Assembly: GCA_037349315.1 (NCBI GenBank)
Contig: JBAIAC010000001.1
Span: 5,312,001 to 5,376,000 of the forward strand
Reading direction: 5' to 3'
Length of the DNA: 64,000 bases
DNA from: Chelydra serpentina
Lineage: Eukaryota > Chordata > Testudines > Chelydridae
Below the pieces are notes generated by a model. That model searched no databases. It saw nothing but the letters and a program-made list of their open reading frames with translations, and was not told the origin of the DNA. Each line of letters starts with the position of its first letter. Position 1 is the stretch's first letter. Position numbers and translations under genes: made by a program. Shown here piece by piece: positions 12,471 through 24,240 of this stretch.

Positions 12471-12759
12471 GCTCTCCTAATCAGTTGTGCCAGCCTCCAT
12501 CCTAGAAGTCTATTTCCCTTCCTACTCAGGTGAAGTCCATCCCAAGAGAACAGTCCTGTGTCCATGAATGCCTCCCAGTGGCAATACATCCCAAAGCCCT
12601 CCTTATAGCACCACTGCCTGAGCCATCTATTGATAATAATAATCTTTTCACACCTTTGTTGCCCTTCTCTAGGGCAACTAGAATCCCACGGAAGATTACC
12701 TGAGCCTCAATTTCCTTAAGTGTCTTCCCCAGCCTGGCATAGTCTCCCTTGATACATTC

Positions 12760-13770
12760 CAGTTAGAATCTAGTCATATCATTTGTTCCCACATGAAGGA
12801 TAATCAGTGGATTCTTTCCCGCTCCCGGTAAGATCCTTTTCAGCCTCAGGTCCACATCCCATATCTTAGCACCCGGGAGACAGCACACCCTTCTGTTCTC
12901 TGGATCAGTTCTGGTTACAGGCTTGTCTTTTTTTCTCAATAAGGAGTCCTCAATCATGTAGACCCGCCTTTTCCTGGTGATGGTGTGATTCTCTGGCCTA
13001 TCCCCTGTTCCCTCTGGCTGCAAGCCCTCTCGATTCCTATTCTCCCTTGTAATCATTTTCAACCCATCCTGTATCCTCCTGGGGCTCATATTTGGTGCTA
13101 TGTCCATTGACTCTTCCCCTTTTCCTATAGGACTAGCTGCTCTTCTCTTCTTCCTTGCCCTCCCACCTTCAGTGACCACCTGCTGTACCCCTTCTTCATT
13201 GTCCAACTCCGCAAAAATTTCATTTTTCTTGAGCTCTATTTCTCCTTCACTAGCCCATCCTTTCCTCTGCCTGGTTCTCATAGTCACATGCTTCCACTGT
13301 CCATTTTCTTCACCCAGCAGTCTCCCCTGAGAGTTATTTGGTCCTGCTTCCATCTGCAAGTCTGAGCTTTTCCCTTCAGCCTCCTCATGTCTTCGCTCCA
13401 TCATCTGCTCAAACTCCTTTCTAAACTCAACCAGAGTTTCCACCTGCATCTCCAATCCTCAGCTCTTTTCTGTCATCAACTCTAACAGGCAGCACTTCAT
13501 GCAGATGAAACTCTTTTGGTACCCCCTCCGGTATCATGTACATACCACAGCTGCCACATCCAGTCATCCTCATTGTGTCCTCCACTGCTTGGGTCACTAC
13601 CATTGCTGCCTCTGTATCTGTCATAGCCTTCCCACCTAAGTCCTTCTCCTCCAACAGAACTCCCACTCAAACTCCCCTGTTTACAGCTCTGTTTGCTGGC
13701 TCCTGTGCCACTGCAGCTCTCTGTAGCTGTTGCTCTCCTACATCCTTGAAGTCTAATCCTGCACACCTTT
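12760..13770 (-). pseudogene. CR1 ORF1 remnant (PHD-like and esterase domains)
   Basis: CR1 ORF1 proteins bind nucleic acid and carry a PHD-like Cys region plus an SGNH esterase. The first piece (13666-13427) has the Cys cluster GCGSCGMYMIPEGVPKEF, followed by ELRIGD. The frame then shifts near 13450. The second piece (13455-12763) has a charged region starting EMQVETLVEFRKEFEQMMER, then the esterase core with MIEDSLLR, where the usual GDS nucleophile block has become EDS, and HVGTNDM, the GTND block. The remaining C-terminal part continues to about 12480 with stop codons. An overlapping alternative start frame covers 13766-13497. The product is not intact. Confidence 0.8.
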
Positions 13771-14149
13771 AAGGATAAGTAGTGCCAATGATGCAGATGA
13801 GACTACTCACATGAGTAATACTGAATTGAGCTGGTTTTATCTAAGGAACCACAAATGTGACTTTGTACTATTTGCATTCTCTAATTCACTCGAAGTACGT
13901 AATAACAGCACCACCAGGCAAAGTGCAAAGGATTTTTTGTTTAGGAACATTATTCTGTTATTTACAATCTTACCAATAGATGTTGAGAGCCTAAGGGCTG
14001 GAACCACTGTCCACACCACCTTCCCCAGTGACTGGTAGGGAAACCCAGGATCTCCTACTACATTGCTTTCCCAGCTAGGGACTCTATAACCAACAGCCCA
14101 GGTCTTCTCTGTGAGACTTCTTATGGCTGCCTCCCCGGACTTCTTCAAG

Positions 14150-14315
14150 CCACTACAAAATGATTTCCAATGCACAGAAGGCATTTGAATGTGAAGGAAT
14201 GTCAACTTGTTCTTCATGGAGGTCACTTTCCTTACATGATTTTGTTTCCATTTGGAGAAATGGTTCCTGTAATTCGTTTGTAAGACTGGTGTTCATAAAA
14301 TTGAGGTTCTACCAT
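14150..14315. mobile_element. Tigger-like MITE fragment (right half)
   Basis: Matches the right half of the element at 7937-8254 over ACTACAAAATGATTTCC, GAATGTGAAGGAATG, CAACTTGTTCTTCAT and the terminal TTCATAAAATTGAGG...TTCTAC. The left TIR is absent. It lies just 5' of the CR1 copy in CR1 orientation, with 13776-14149 unassigned between them. Confidence 0.55.
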
Positions 14316-14339
14316 AAATAGTACATGACATTTTCTTGG

Positions 14340-14960
14340 CCTATTGTGTACATGATATGGCAGGCCTGTCCCAAAACCTCTCTAGGTTCACCCTTCTTTC
14401 ATGGCCAAGATTCTCAGGGCTCCCCCTGAAATTCCCCAACAAATCCCCAAACGAAAAGTACACACTTAAACTCACATCTGCTTGCCTCAGGCTTGATCTT
14501 TCATCCTCTTAAGCTCTCCTTGCTTTGTTCCTCCACTGGACACCTCCCAGGGCTCACTCCCTGGGAGATGCCCAGAGATTGACGTTTTATCAGGACTCAC
14601 CACCAGGGCCTGCTCCACCTCAGTGGCTATTCAGTCTCTCTTCTGACCTCTTGCAAGCCTTCTCTACTCAGGAGAAATTCCCAGGCCCACCTCCACCCCA
14701 ACTCCAGGGCTTCTTCCTTCCCTGATGGACTCTCCACTCTCTAGTGCCAAGAGAGGAACTATAGAGTACCTTCACTTTCTCCATCCAGCTCTCATTTGTG
14801 CTGCTTTTCTCTATCACCTAGCTCTCTCCCTAGCTGGGCTTCATCTTTTAATTAAGTCTGTCCCCCCACTCCAGCTAAAGCCAAGTAGCATAAGTGGCCT
14901 CTGAGGCTCACATTAACCTCTTCATTGCCTGTGTGGGGGTACATACCTCATCACTCACAT
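14340..14960. other. Unassigned C/T-rich block, possible antisense LTR
   Basis: Rich in pyrimidines on the + strand (purines on -), with a composition unlike the surrounding AT-rich DNA. Its length and composition recall the U3/R part of a long LTR on the - strand, but I see neither TG...CA termini nor a TSD. Short frames here (14525-14725) have no domain. Confidence 0.25.
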
Positions 14961-15484
14961 ATAACACACAAAGGAGAAGGAGAGAGACATTCCAGAAGAA
15001 GAGACATGAAGGCCTTGGGCAAACTTGAGGAGAAATAATTAATCTAACATAAGGGAATTAGGGTTGACTTTAAAATGACAATTTAAGCTGAGAAAAATCC
15101 ATTTCCTATATGGAAATTTTCCTACACTCAGGTTACCTCCTGAGAAGGATCCAATTTACTTTTTATTGTCAAGAGACAAGTGCGCTGAACAGATCTTTCA
15201 CTATCTTTAGTTGAACTATTTTAGCATTTTTAAAAACTCATCTAGATATAACTTTTCTCAAGTTGACCTTATTGTATATAATAGTACATTGTACCATGAA
15301 CCATTGTACCATCTTTTCTAAGCAGATATTTCTACTGAAATCAATGAGGCATTTTGCCTAAAAGTTGATGGTACAATATGGTCTATTGGATCAAATGCTG
15401 ACGTTCCCACAGTTTCTAATCAGGCAAAACTCCCAATTCAGGAGTGCTACAAATCCCAATAAATTAAGCCTCACAAGATTTCAG

Positions 15485-15565
15485 TGAGGAATGGTAAGTA
15501 TCATTAGCAGCATTTCAAAGATGGGGAAACTGTGGCAGAGAATGATTAAATAATTTCACTAAAAT
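15485..15565 (-). mobile_element. MIR SINE fragment
   Basis: On + the segment reads GGTAAGTATCATTAGCAGC, then AGATGGGGAAACTGTGGCAGAGA, the reverse complement of the MIR 3' half (CTCAGTTTCC...ATCTGTAAAATGGGGATAAT type). It is a short, diverged relic. Confidence 0.6.
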
Positions 15566-15599
15566 GGCAAAGGATGTCTGCAGTAACAGTGCTCAGATC

Positions 15600-16900
15600 T
15601 CCACTCTGGCTTCAAACCTCTTCAAAGCATTGAACCTACTCTCACCAACTTCTTCTTTATGACCAAATCTCAGGGTCTCTGTTCCATCCTCATGCTCCTT
15701 GGCCTCTGTGCTGTTTTTGACACTGTCACTCATCCTCTCCACTGAAATGTGTCCTCCCTTGTCTTTCATGACACTTTTCTCTCCTGGTTCTCCTCCTTTT
15801 TCCCTGATCATTCCTTCAGTGTTTCTTTTAGTGAATCATCATCCTCTTCTTGCCCTGTGGTGAAGTCCCAAAGGTCCTTGACCGCTTCTTCTCCTCTCTT
15901 TCCATGCTTTTCTTGGGTAATTTTATCTATTCATCCACCTTCAAATACCATCTTTACACCAACAACTCACAAGCCTATCTCTCCACAATTGACCCCTCCC
16001 CCTCCATCCAACTCCTCATCTTAGCCAGTGTCTTTGACATCTCTTTGTGAATACCTCACCCTCAACTTGAACTTAACATGATCAAAACTAAACATCTGAT
16101 TATTCTACCAATATTGTCATCAACATACTCTTCCCCAGCCCTTGTGTGACTTGACAGCAACACATCCTGAGGTTTGTTAATTGGCATCTTAGTCCTACTT
16201 CCTTCTCACACATTTCCTGGCCATGTCCTCATCAAGCCTCTTTCTTCCTATAATATTTATAAGGTAAAACATTTGTCAAGGACTTCATCATTTCTCATTT
16301 TGAGTACCACTATCTCCTCCTATCTGGTCCCCTCATGCCCATATTGCCCTCTTCAGTCCATACAAAATACAGCTGCTGAGATCCCCTCCTTTGCCTGTTG
16401 TTCTGTCACCACCATCTTTGAATTCCTCCCCTGGGACTCTCTTTTCCATTGCATCAAATCCAAGCTTTCTGTCCGCTTCCTCAAGCTCTTTTATAGCTCT
16501 GCAACTCCCTACTTATGCTTTACCCCATCCTCTACATCACTGACACTAGCCTATACCTCCAGTTCTTCCATCTTTTCATTTTCTTCCATGCTGCCTCTTA
16601 CACATGGCACACCCTTCCGGATCGGCTTAGTATCTGAACCCATCTTCAAATCTCTTCTTGAGCCCCACTTCTACCATGATATTTACATGAAAATTAGCCA
16701 GTTGATTAGGTGGAGGGATATATGATAATTGCTATCTTTAAATGTAAATGTTGTAAATGTTGATTATGTATGTTATTCATTTTCCTCGTCCTGTATTTCT
16801 ATTCTCAGATTTTAAGCTTTTAGGGCAAAGTCTGTGTTTATTATATATTTGGAAAGAATCTTTCACAGGGGTGAGCACTTTTATAAAATATATATTATGT
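15600..16900 (+). mobile_element. Ancient L2/CR1-clade LINE, 3' half
   Basis: The + strand carries a degraded reverse transcriptase. Near 15700 the translation gives VFDTVTH, corresponding to the AAFDTVDH palm block. Next come LSWFSSFFPDHSFSVSFS (15749-16024 frame), then YHLYTNNSQAYLSTIDPS, where the YADDTQLYLS catalytic box is damaged, and SIQNTAAEIPSF (16174-16725 frame) for the IQNAAARLL block. The 3' UTR near 16812-16850 (TTTTAAGCTTTTAGGGCAAAG) resembles L2/L3 tails. Multiple frame changes and loss of the DD motif show an old dead copy, clearly more diverged than the CR1 copies. The 5' end is truncated; the exact start is uncertain. Confidence 0.7.
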
Positions 16901-18550
16901 TATATAGTCACTCAGCACCCAGTGCCTTAGTTTCATGACAAGATCACCATTTTCCCCATTCTCAATAGAAATGATCCTCTACCAACTCTCTTAGTCCAAA
17001 CATCCACACCTTTGGGGGGATTTGAAATATTGCTCTAGATTCTAGTTTGGCAGCTTGAGCCCATCCCTATCTAAATCTAACATGAGTTTCTGTCTTCTAG
17101 AATGGTTCTTTCAAAGCTGTAGTAAACTTAAAAAACCCTTCATTTTTATTGAGTTGAGAATACTAACCTTAAAAATACAAACACATTTTTATGATGTCTA
17201 CTTTCATCTGCCAGAGAAAGTTCTGTGTTTAAACTTAGGTTTAATTTTTTATCTCAGGATTATTTTAGTTAATAAGAAAGACTATGCTGGGATCCACAAA
17301 GAATCTCTGCTTAAAGTGAAATTCCACTCTGAAAAAATACATAAGTGTGGCACATTGTTACTCAACAGATCCACCCCCTGTGAGCACATCCTTGAGCCAT
17401 ATCTGTTAGTTTAGTGATTAAAGTACATTTTAAAATCCCTTTTTATTCCTGCAAGCACTATAAAGCCTGTATGGCTCTATTAGAGTGACCATGGTCTATG
17501 ATTCTAAACTGGAACTGGAACTGAGTTCACGGCCAGAGACTATAATTGGTGATGCATGAGCCCAAATGAACCTAGCTTGACTTTCAGACACAAAGATAAG
17601 TTTACAATTTGGTAAAATAATACATCTGGATCTCTGTAAATATATGTTAATCAAATGACATATGTAGATATGAAAAATGTGAAATATGCGAGATGACTTC
17701 TTCAGCCAAACTAAAATCAGAACTGTCCATCCGTAAGCATCACATCTTTAAGAAGTGGTGGCAAACCAGGTAGTCAAGCGGCTTATGTAGCATCCCTCTG
17801 GGAAATCACTTTGCTTTTACACACAAAATATTCTTTCCCCTCTGAGGTATCAGAGCTCTTTTTCCCCAATGTAGTGTACTTGTAATCTAAAACAAAGTAT
17901 TTGATCTCAACTTGCAAATTACACAGAGACTTTAAAGGAGCTTGTTCCCAATATGAAACCAATCACTCAGAGCCATATTCCCCTTTCTCTTTTTGTATGC
18001 TCCTTCAATCCTCTCACAGCTCCAGAATAAACCTAACTAAAGTTCACTCAAAGTAAAAGAGCCTACCATACAAAACCTTGTGGCATTAATCATTTTTCAA
18101 AACTGTTATTTGTCATTTTATATTTTCCAGCAAAAAAGGCAAGGTGCCAAGTTCTGCTCTCAGTGAAAATCTGCAGTAATTCAATTTACTGTAGATGACC
18201 TTCTCCAGTTTTACACTTGTTAGGATATAGCTAGACTCTCCCAAGAAAAGCCATTCTTGAGAGACTTTGGCCTAAGGTTAATTCTCAGAATGGTGCTAGC
18301 CATTCACATGATATGATCGGTTGTTGGGGTGAGACAAGTTGTAATTTGTTATGGGTTAATTTGTAAGATCAGTTATTGTTTTAATGTATATGTATATTTA
18401 CACTTAATGTATGTATATCTTCAGGGCAATGGAAAGATGCACTATGTAGAAGAAATTCAAATAAAATAAACTGATTAAGTATTCCTTATTTTTTTCCCTT
18501 TTAATGATAGATCTTTAGGCAGGTAAACTGTAACACTACTAGCATAAAAA

Positions 18551-18570
18551 CAAACAAACAAACAAACAAA
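18551..18570. repeat. (CAAA)5 microsatellite
   Basis: Five perfect CAAA units. Confidence 0.95.
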
Positions 18571-19085
18571 TAGAACCACTAAGCAAAGCACACACAAATG
18601 CACTTCAGGATTGTCACCAAGCATAAGTATCCTTCTCCAACCTGCAGCCCGAGCCGACTGAGCCAGAAGCAGGTTTTTCTTTGCTATTTAGACATACCCG
18701 CGGAGCTCTGTAGGAGCTTGAGTTTTAGCCCTGCAGACCTTAGAAGCCCTCTGGAGGGCAGCTTCAGCCAGGGCTGCCTCAGGAGACATAAACAGGCTTC
18801 AGTTAACCTGGTATTCCAGTTAGGGTTTTGAAAAAAATCAGAGATTCTCTGTATTTATATATACTATTTTGCAAATCTTACTAAATATACTTTGTGGATC
18901 ACATTTTCAGAGATTCTTCATTTTGTGTGCATGTAAAACTCTACATGCAACTATTCACAAGTGCAAACCCCACATGTGCAAACAGAGAGAAATACATAGT
19001 GCAAGCAAGCTGGAGGAAAGATATTCCGTTACTCAAAAAGTGCAGTGTTAGTCTTGCATATAGATTATATAGATATACACAGACG

Positions 19086-19108
19086 CACACACACACACAC
19101 ACACACAC
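19086..19108. repeat. (CA)n microsatellite
   Basis: About 11.5 uninterrupted CA units; the surrounding open frames translate this as His-Thr or Cys-Val runs and are not genes. Confidence 0.95.
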
Positions 19109-19716
19109 TTTAATAGCTATTATGCGTATGGTATTAATATTATATACATGTGTGTATGTTGAATAATCATGCTGAATTGTACTATGCTTATTCTTGCTCA
19201 CTTATGGTAAAGCCGTATATCCCACAATGATCCAGGACAAGGCTAGCTCAGCACTTGGCCTAGGCAAATACAAAAACTGCCAAAAGCTAGATTGGTGAGT
19301 GTTGTGCAACAAACACTACAATGTGGGACATGGAGATAATGTAAGATGTGTGAATGCTTTGTATTAGGGAGAATCTACATGCCCCTTAACATTTGGAATT
19401 TAACATTCAAAACAAAAGATGGGAAAGTAGTGGGAGGCACCAAAGACAAAGCTGGCACAAGCTGGCTAGTTCAACTTTAAGCCATGTGAACACTGCTGTG
19501 TAACTTGTACACAACCATACTATTAAAAAATTGCTAGTTTAAAGGGGCATTTGGGAAGCACATCTTCTGTGTAAGGTGAACTGAACATGTTGCAATAATT
19601 CGTTTCCTGAGAAGGATCAGTGATGTGTTAACTCTTTCCTACACTGTACTGCTTTGTCTTTAGACAATACATTTGGCTGAGCTTGGTTATTTGGTCTATT
19701 AAACATTCTTCATATT

Positions 19717-19854
19717 ATTTTTCCACTGCATGCATCCAACGAAGTGGGTATTCACCCACGAAAGCTTATGCTCAATACATCTGTTAGTCTATAAGGTGCC
19801 ACAGAACTCTTTGTCACTTCTACAGCTCCAGACTAACACGGCCACCCCGCTGAT
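19717..19854 (+). mobile_element. Penelope-like element 3' tail (family A), 5'-truncated
   Basis: Contains the PLE family A 3' UTR: ATCCAACGAAGTGGGTATTC, CACGAAAGCTTATGCTCAAT, GTTAGTCTATAAGGTGCCAC, then CAGACTAACACGGCCACCCC. Flanks match as a 12-bp TSD with one difference, ATTCTTCATATT (19705-19716) and ATTCTTAATATT (19855-19866). Unlike the other PLE insertions in this window, it has no inverted head. Confidence 0.8.
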
Positions 19855-20107
19855 ATTCTTAATATTGAATCACAAGTATAGTGAATTAGTTGGCTGTACC
19901 CTTTAGTCAGTAGCATGCAAATTGGATGATTGCATGTCTGAATACCTAAGTTACATGAGCAAATAGCTACATTTGCATTTAGGCAGTTCACGTGTGAAAA
20001 CAGGTGTGCATGTAAATTTTACAGACCCTCTCAATGAAAATCTGGTTCTTTAGGTGAGTGCCAAAGGCATTACATTTAAATCACTTTTAAATAATTATAG
20101 TGCATTG

Positions 20108-20373
20108 CTTAGGCGCCGACTTCATGGGTACTCTGGGGCTGAAACACCCACGGAGAAAATATAGAGGGTGCTCAGCACCCACCAGCCACAGCTCTTTGGT
20201 GGCGATACTGATCAGCTGATCGGCGGCACCACCAAACTGCTGATCAGAGGCTCGGGGAGGGACTTCAAAGAGGACAGAGAGCAGTGAGTGGTGGGAGGGC
20301 AGGGGCCTAAGGGCAGAGCGGGGGAGGGGAAGGGTGGAGCACCACTGGGGAAAAATAAAAATCACCACCTATG
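20108..20373. mobile_element. hAT MITE (266 bp) with perfect 8-bp TSD
   Basis: Flanked by GTGCATTG at 20100-20107 and again at 20374-20381. Terminal inverted repeats are CTTAGGCGCCGAC at the left and CACCACCTATG at the right, diverged. The interior is GC-rich with an inverted CAGCTGATCGGCGGC-type core. It is the same family as 48884-49279, in the opposite orientation. No coding sequence. Confidence 0.85.
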
Positions 20374-20653
20374 GTGCATTGGTTATTTTGTTTGCTGTTC
20401 AGAATCCATAAAACAATAATTCCATACTAAGTATTAATCAGTCCTTAAATACTGTAGTTGGTATTTGAACAATCCTTTGAGGATGTAAAGATCTATACGT
20501 GCTAACATGTACTATACGAAATATCTTCAACTGCTTCACTATCACTCTCCTCTGCAACAGCTCTAGTTGTAGAACTTGCCAAATACAAGGCCTCACCTAA
20601 AGCCCAATGAAGTCAATGCAAAGACTCTCATAGATTTCAAAGGATACAGAATA

Positions 20654-20830
20654 AGGCTGGCATTACTACACAAAGAGGCTTATTAGCTCTTTTTTGTTGA
20701 ACATGAGGGAGGGTGCTTGACATACCCATTGGTTTTAATGAGGTCTGTGACTGTCTGTGGATCTAAGACACAAACAGAGAGACACACACAGCAGCCATTA
20801 GTATCTTTTCACAGAACATTATTTTAATGT
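20654..20830. repeat. Direct duplication, copy 1
   Basis: Copy 1 of a local direct repeat (AGGCTGG...ATTACTACACAAAGAGGCTTATT...CATTATTTTAATG). Copy 2 is at 21038-21197 with perhaps 80-85% identity by eye. The spacing is about 384 bp start to start. No TIR is seen. It could be two copies of an LTR or UTR segment, or a tandem duplication. Confidence 0.7.
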
Positions 20831-21037
20831 ACATTCTTTAGTGCTAGCTACCATGCCAGGATAGTCAATAGGTAAAACCAGTAGGGGACACACCCACACC
20901 GCACAGTTAACTAGGGCTCTTACCTGTGGTTTAACGTAATCCCTCCCCTTCCCCACTATCCATAAAGAAAAACCTTTGACTCAATTTGGGAGGTGCTTTA
21001 ATCCAGATTAGCATTGCAGAGCTAGGAAAGCAGTGTC

Positions 21038-21197
21038 AGGCTGGTTTTACTACACAAAGGGGCTTATTTGCTTTTTTTGTTGAGCATGAGGGAGGGTGAT
21101 TGACATACTCATTGGCTTTAATGGGGTCTGTGACTGTCTTTGGATTAAAGACATACACACCAGCCATTAGCACCTTTCCACATAGCATTATTTTAGG
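21038..21197. repeat. Direct duplication, copy 2
   Basis: Copy 2 of the repeat at 20654-20830 (AGGCTGGTTTTACTACACAAAGG...GCATTATTTTAGG). Downstream of this copy lies an AATAAA (in CAAATAAACAAG near 21357), so the block could be part of a retroelement terminus, but this is not established. Confidence 0.7.
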
Positions 21198-21199
21198 TA

Positions 21200-24044
21200 G
21201 AAAACCAGGAAATGTTATGAGAAGCACAGGGGTAGGGATTCTTTGGCACAGAGGTGGCACAGGGGTGGCACATCTGGGCATTTCTGAACAAGGAAACTGC
21301 ATCTTTGTTTCTTCTGTGTTGTGGGAATAGGACTTTGTGTACTTTTTTGTGTGTGCAAATAAACAAGATCACATCAAGAATAAGGCTGACTCCTATCACT
21401 GATTTCTCACCCCAGCAGAAACAACCCTTCAAGGCCTTGAATTTTGGCTAACCACTTGGGCAAAAGGCACAGAGCTAATATATTCAGAATGTTTTGTTTA
21501 TAAACCACTTTGAACATTATGAGATAGGCATAGCAATATCAGATAAGATTTTAATTAGCATACAATTAATTCCTTTTACTAGTGCAAAAAAATTCTTCCA
21601 CTTAATCTGAACTAAAAACCAGCCTACTCATGTGTAAGTACAAATAGCTTTGTTAAAAAGTATTTGCCAACCCTCTGTCGTTACACATTTAACAATTCAG
21701 CATGGCTCTGCAGAAGTATTCTGTGCAAGGAACCCGGCATTTTGTCATTACTCACAAAAATCAATAAACTTCCCTGGGGAAAAAATATGCCATTCTCAGA
21801 AACTAAAAAGATTGAAGTAGATCAGATGTGGCCTGCAGAGGGTGTCATGGCAAACTGTGTGCATGAAAAGAAAAACATTGATCAGGTGAGATTTCAAATG
21901 CTGAATGAAAACGTACATTGAATCTGAAAGGAATGATTAGATACACAGGGTGACTTACTTAAAGTGCTTTCGTTTGTTTCTTTCCCAAATGTGGATATAC
22001 AGAGTGGGAAAAAAAGTCAAAGTACATTGTAAATAAAGAATTGAAGTTAGGACAGCTGATAAAATACGAATACAGTTCTGAGTTGCTTAATGTGCCAGAG
22101 CTGCATAATAGAAAAGGGAGTGAAGTGTGTATGCATTCATGCTGCTTAACAGTAGGTTTGAAAGCGGCTGCAAAGGTAGCACAAGTGGAATATTCCTCTG
22201 TTGGCTGATTTCCAAGGCATTTATTCAGCTTATGAAAAATCTGATATTTTATTTGATACGGAGTATATGAATTATGCTCTTTGGGGTTTCTCTATTGAGA
22301 AACTATTGGAAAACTAAGTTCAAATGGGACACCAGAATAATATGCATTTGCCTCCTCCCCCTTCTTGTCTGCCCTCTATTTATAGTTTTTATCTCTCTTC
22401 ATCAAAAGCGGAAAATGGCTTCTGCAAGCAATGTAGCCAGTAACCACTCATCAGGTGCTGTCCAGTAGCCAATCTGAAAGGTAAAATGAGAATGAACTAT
22501 GATCGTTTTCCCTAGTCTCAGAAGTGAACAGTAGCCTAGTAACCAGTGGCTTCTGCGTACTGATACCTTGATACAGTGTAGATCTGGTAAGCCAGCTATC
22601 TTCCATCTCTAGGGAGATCATGGTATTAAATTTACATTAAAGACGGCAGTATGACTGACACCAGGGTCATATTAGCATTTTTACTCCAGTCAGTTGGTCA
22701 GCAGAACATTTTTGTACCATTAATATTATTCCAGTATTCTATTGTTCAGAATTAAACATTTATGAGATATTTTGTAAGAGCATATTAGAAAGAATGAGCT
22801 GGTAAGAGGTACATTAGGGTAGTGTGATATCTATATGTAGATCTGAGAAGGAAATTCAGGTCAGATTCTTTTCATCCAATAAGAAAGTGAGCCTGAAAGC
22901 TGAAAAAAATCCAAGTGCTAATTTTGTAACTTCATTTTACTGGACACCAGTACACTGGCATGATGATAGGCAATATGATAAAATGCACCCACAATTTAGA
23001 TAACATGAAAACACTATTGGAACAGCCCCCAGGACATTGTCAGGTGTCTGTGTGATGTGTGTGTCTGACATGCCAATATTAATCCTACCTGCTATTACTG
23101 CATGTCTGGGGCCAGACATAGTCCCCTTCATGTCATTCAAAACATGCTGATTTACACCAGTTGAAATTTAGCCAGTCATCTTTAATTCTTTAGACAAATA
23201 CAACACTCAGAACTAACAGAATTCTACACACTAGAACTCTTAAGGCATGGCCAGGATGTTGTCTTAGAATCATTAATAAACAAAGGTGACTGACACATAG
23301 ACAATACTTGAAGGGAGACCAGCAGTCCCTATTTGGAGAGAAAATTAGATATAAAAGGAGTGGTTGGGAAATGGGTAGGTATGGAAAATACTACATAATG
23401 CCTTTGTGTATTTGGGTCAGGAATAAATAATGATCAGCACAAACTGACACCCAAAATATTTATTTGATCTTATTCTTAAACAGTGGGTTTGGCAACAAGC
23501 TAATAGCCATGAAGAGTACTAACAAATATATACATAGGTTCAGAAGAGACTATAGAAAAACACTTTCATTTTGAATCTGTTATTGAATCTATTATTCAGT
23601 CTCATCCAAATCCATCTGCTTAGATACCATGGTGATGAGTGCAATCTGAGCTCAGTACTCCCCTGCCTTCCACCAATAAAAAGCAACTGTAAAATGCTAC
23701 CTTTCTGCTTTGGTATCCACTTTGCACATGTGTTATTCAAGTCATCTGGCAGGAAAGAATAAGGCCCTCTGTCTCTCTAAGAAGGCTCAACTTGACACTG
23801 CCTATTAGCTGTAGCTAGCAGCAGCTGGTTGGAATAGGGCCTGTGAAATATTCATTGTACTGTTTTATTGTAACACCAAGTTTAATGCCAGCCCAGCAGT
23901 GCTTTCTATAGCCTTTACCTAGGTTTAGCTATTTTTTATCTTTTTTCTGCAAAACTGCCAATAAAAGCTTTCCTGTAAGTAACACTGAGCTGGGCATGTG
24001 ACTGTTCTGGAGCAGTTTCTGACAGTTTCCTATGGTCCCAATAG
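21200..24044. other. Gene-free stretch
   Basis: No exon, RNA gene or transposon terminus recognised. The frame at 22274-22468 (+) contains a hydrophobic stretch (IICICLLPLLVCPLFIVFIS) but has no upstream or downstream support and is not called. Other short frames overlap on both strands. Confidence 0.4.
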
Positions 24045-24240
24045 GGAAGGATGATCCAGTGATTAGGAAACTAGCCTCGGACTTGGGAGACCTGGATTCA
24101 GTTCTGTGTTCTTTGATCTTAGGACTTAGCCTTTTCTGGACTGTAATTGTTTACCTGTAAAATGGGGATAATAGTGTTTCCTTATCTTGCAGTGGTGTTG
24201 TGAGGATAAGCACAGTAAATATTGTGCTGTGCACGGACAG
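24045..24240 (+). mobile_element. MIR SINE, nearly complete
   Basis: The + strand has the tRNA-related head (GTGATTAGGAAACTAGCCTC...GACCTGGATTCAGTTCT, B-box-like) and the MIR 3' part (CTGTAAAATGGGGATAATAG, then GTTGTGAGGATAAG). It is diverged. MIRs are ancient L2-mobilised SINEs shared across amniotes. Confidence 0.8.

Larger units (their letters stand above)
9066..13775 (-). mobile_element. Near full-length CR1 LINE (antisense)
   Basis: About 4.7 kb reads on the - strand as ORF1 (PHD-like Cys region, coiled-coil-like part, SGNH-type esterase), then ORF2 with APE-type endonuclease and reverse transcriptase, then a 3' UTR. It ends at 9066 in CATAGACTCATAGACT, the octamer-type tail seen in CR1. 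CR1 elements retrotranspose by target-primed reverse transcription and usually leave no TSD; none is visible. The 5' edge near 13775 is inferred from where ORF1 similarity starts. Several frameshifts and lost catalytic residues (see the ORF entries) make this a dead copy. It is much less truncated than the other CR1 pieces in the window. Confidence 0.9.
16900..19704. other. Gene-free stretch with microsatellites
   Basis: Mostly AT-rich DNA with no recognisable gene. Open frames at 17055-17414 and 18598-18831 (+) carry no domain signature. It contains the simple repeats listed separately at 18551 and 19086. Confidence 0.4.

Noticed and set aside
16174..16725. 183-codon open frame on +
   Set aside because: Part of the L2-like LINE: blocks such as IQNTAAEI fit the RT C-terminal region and the frame starts in mid-domain.
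18894..19201. His-Thr and Cys-Val repeat frames
   Set aside because: Produced by translation of the (CA)n microsatellite.
22274..22468. 64-codon frame with a hydrophobic segment
   Set aside because: A single short hydrophobic stretch is not enough; no conserved motif, promoter or neighbouring exon supports a gene.
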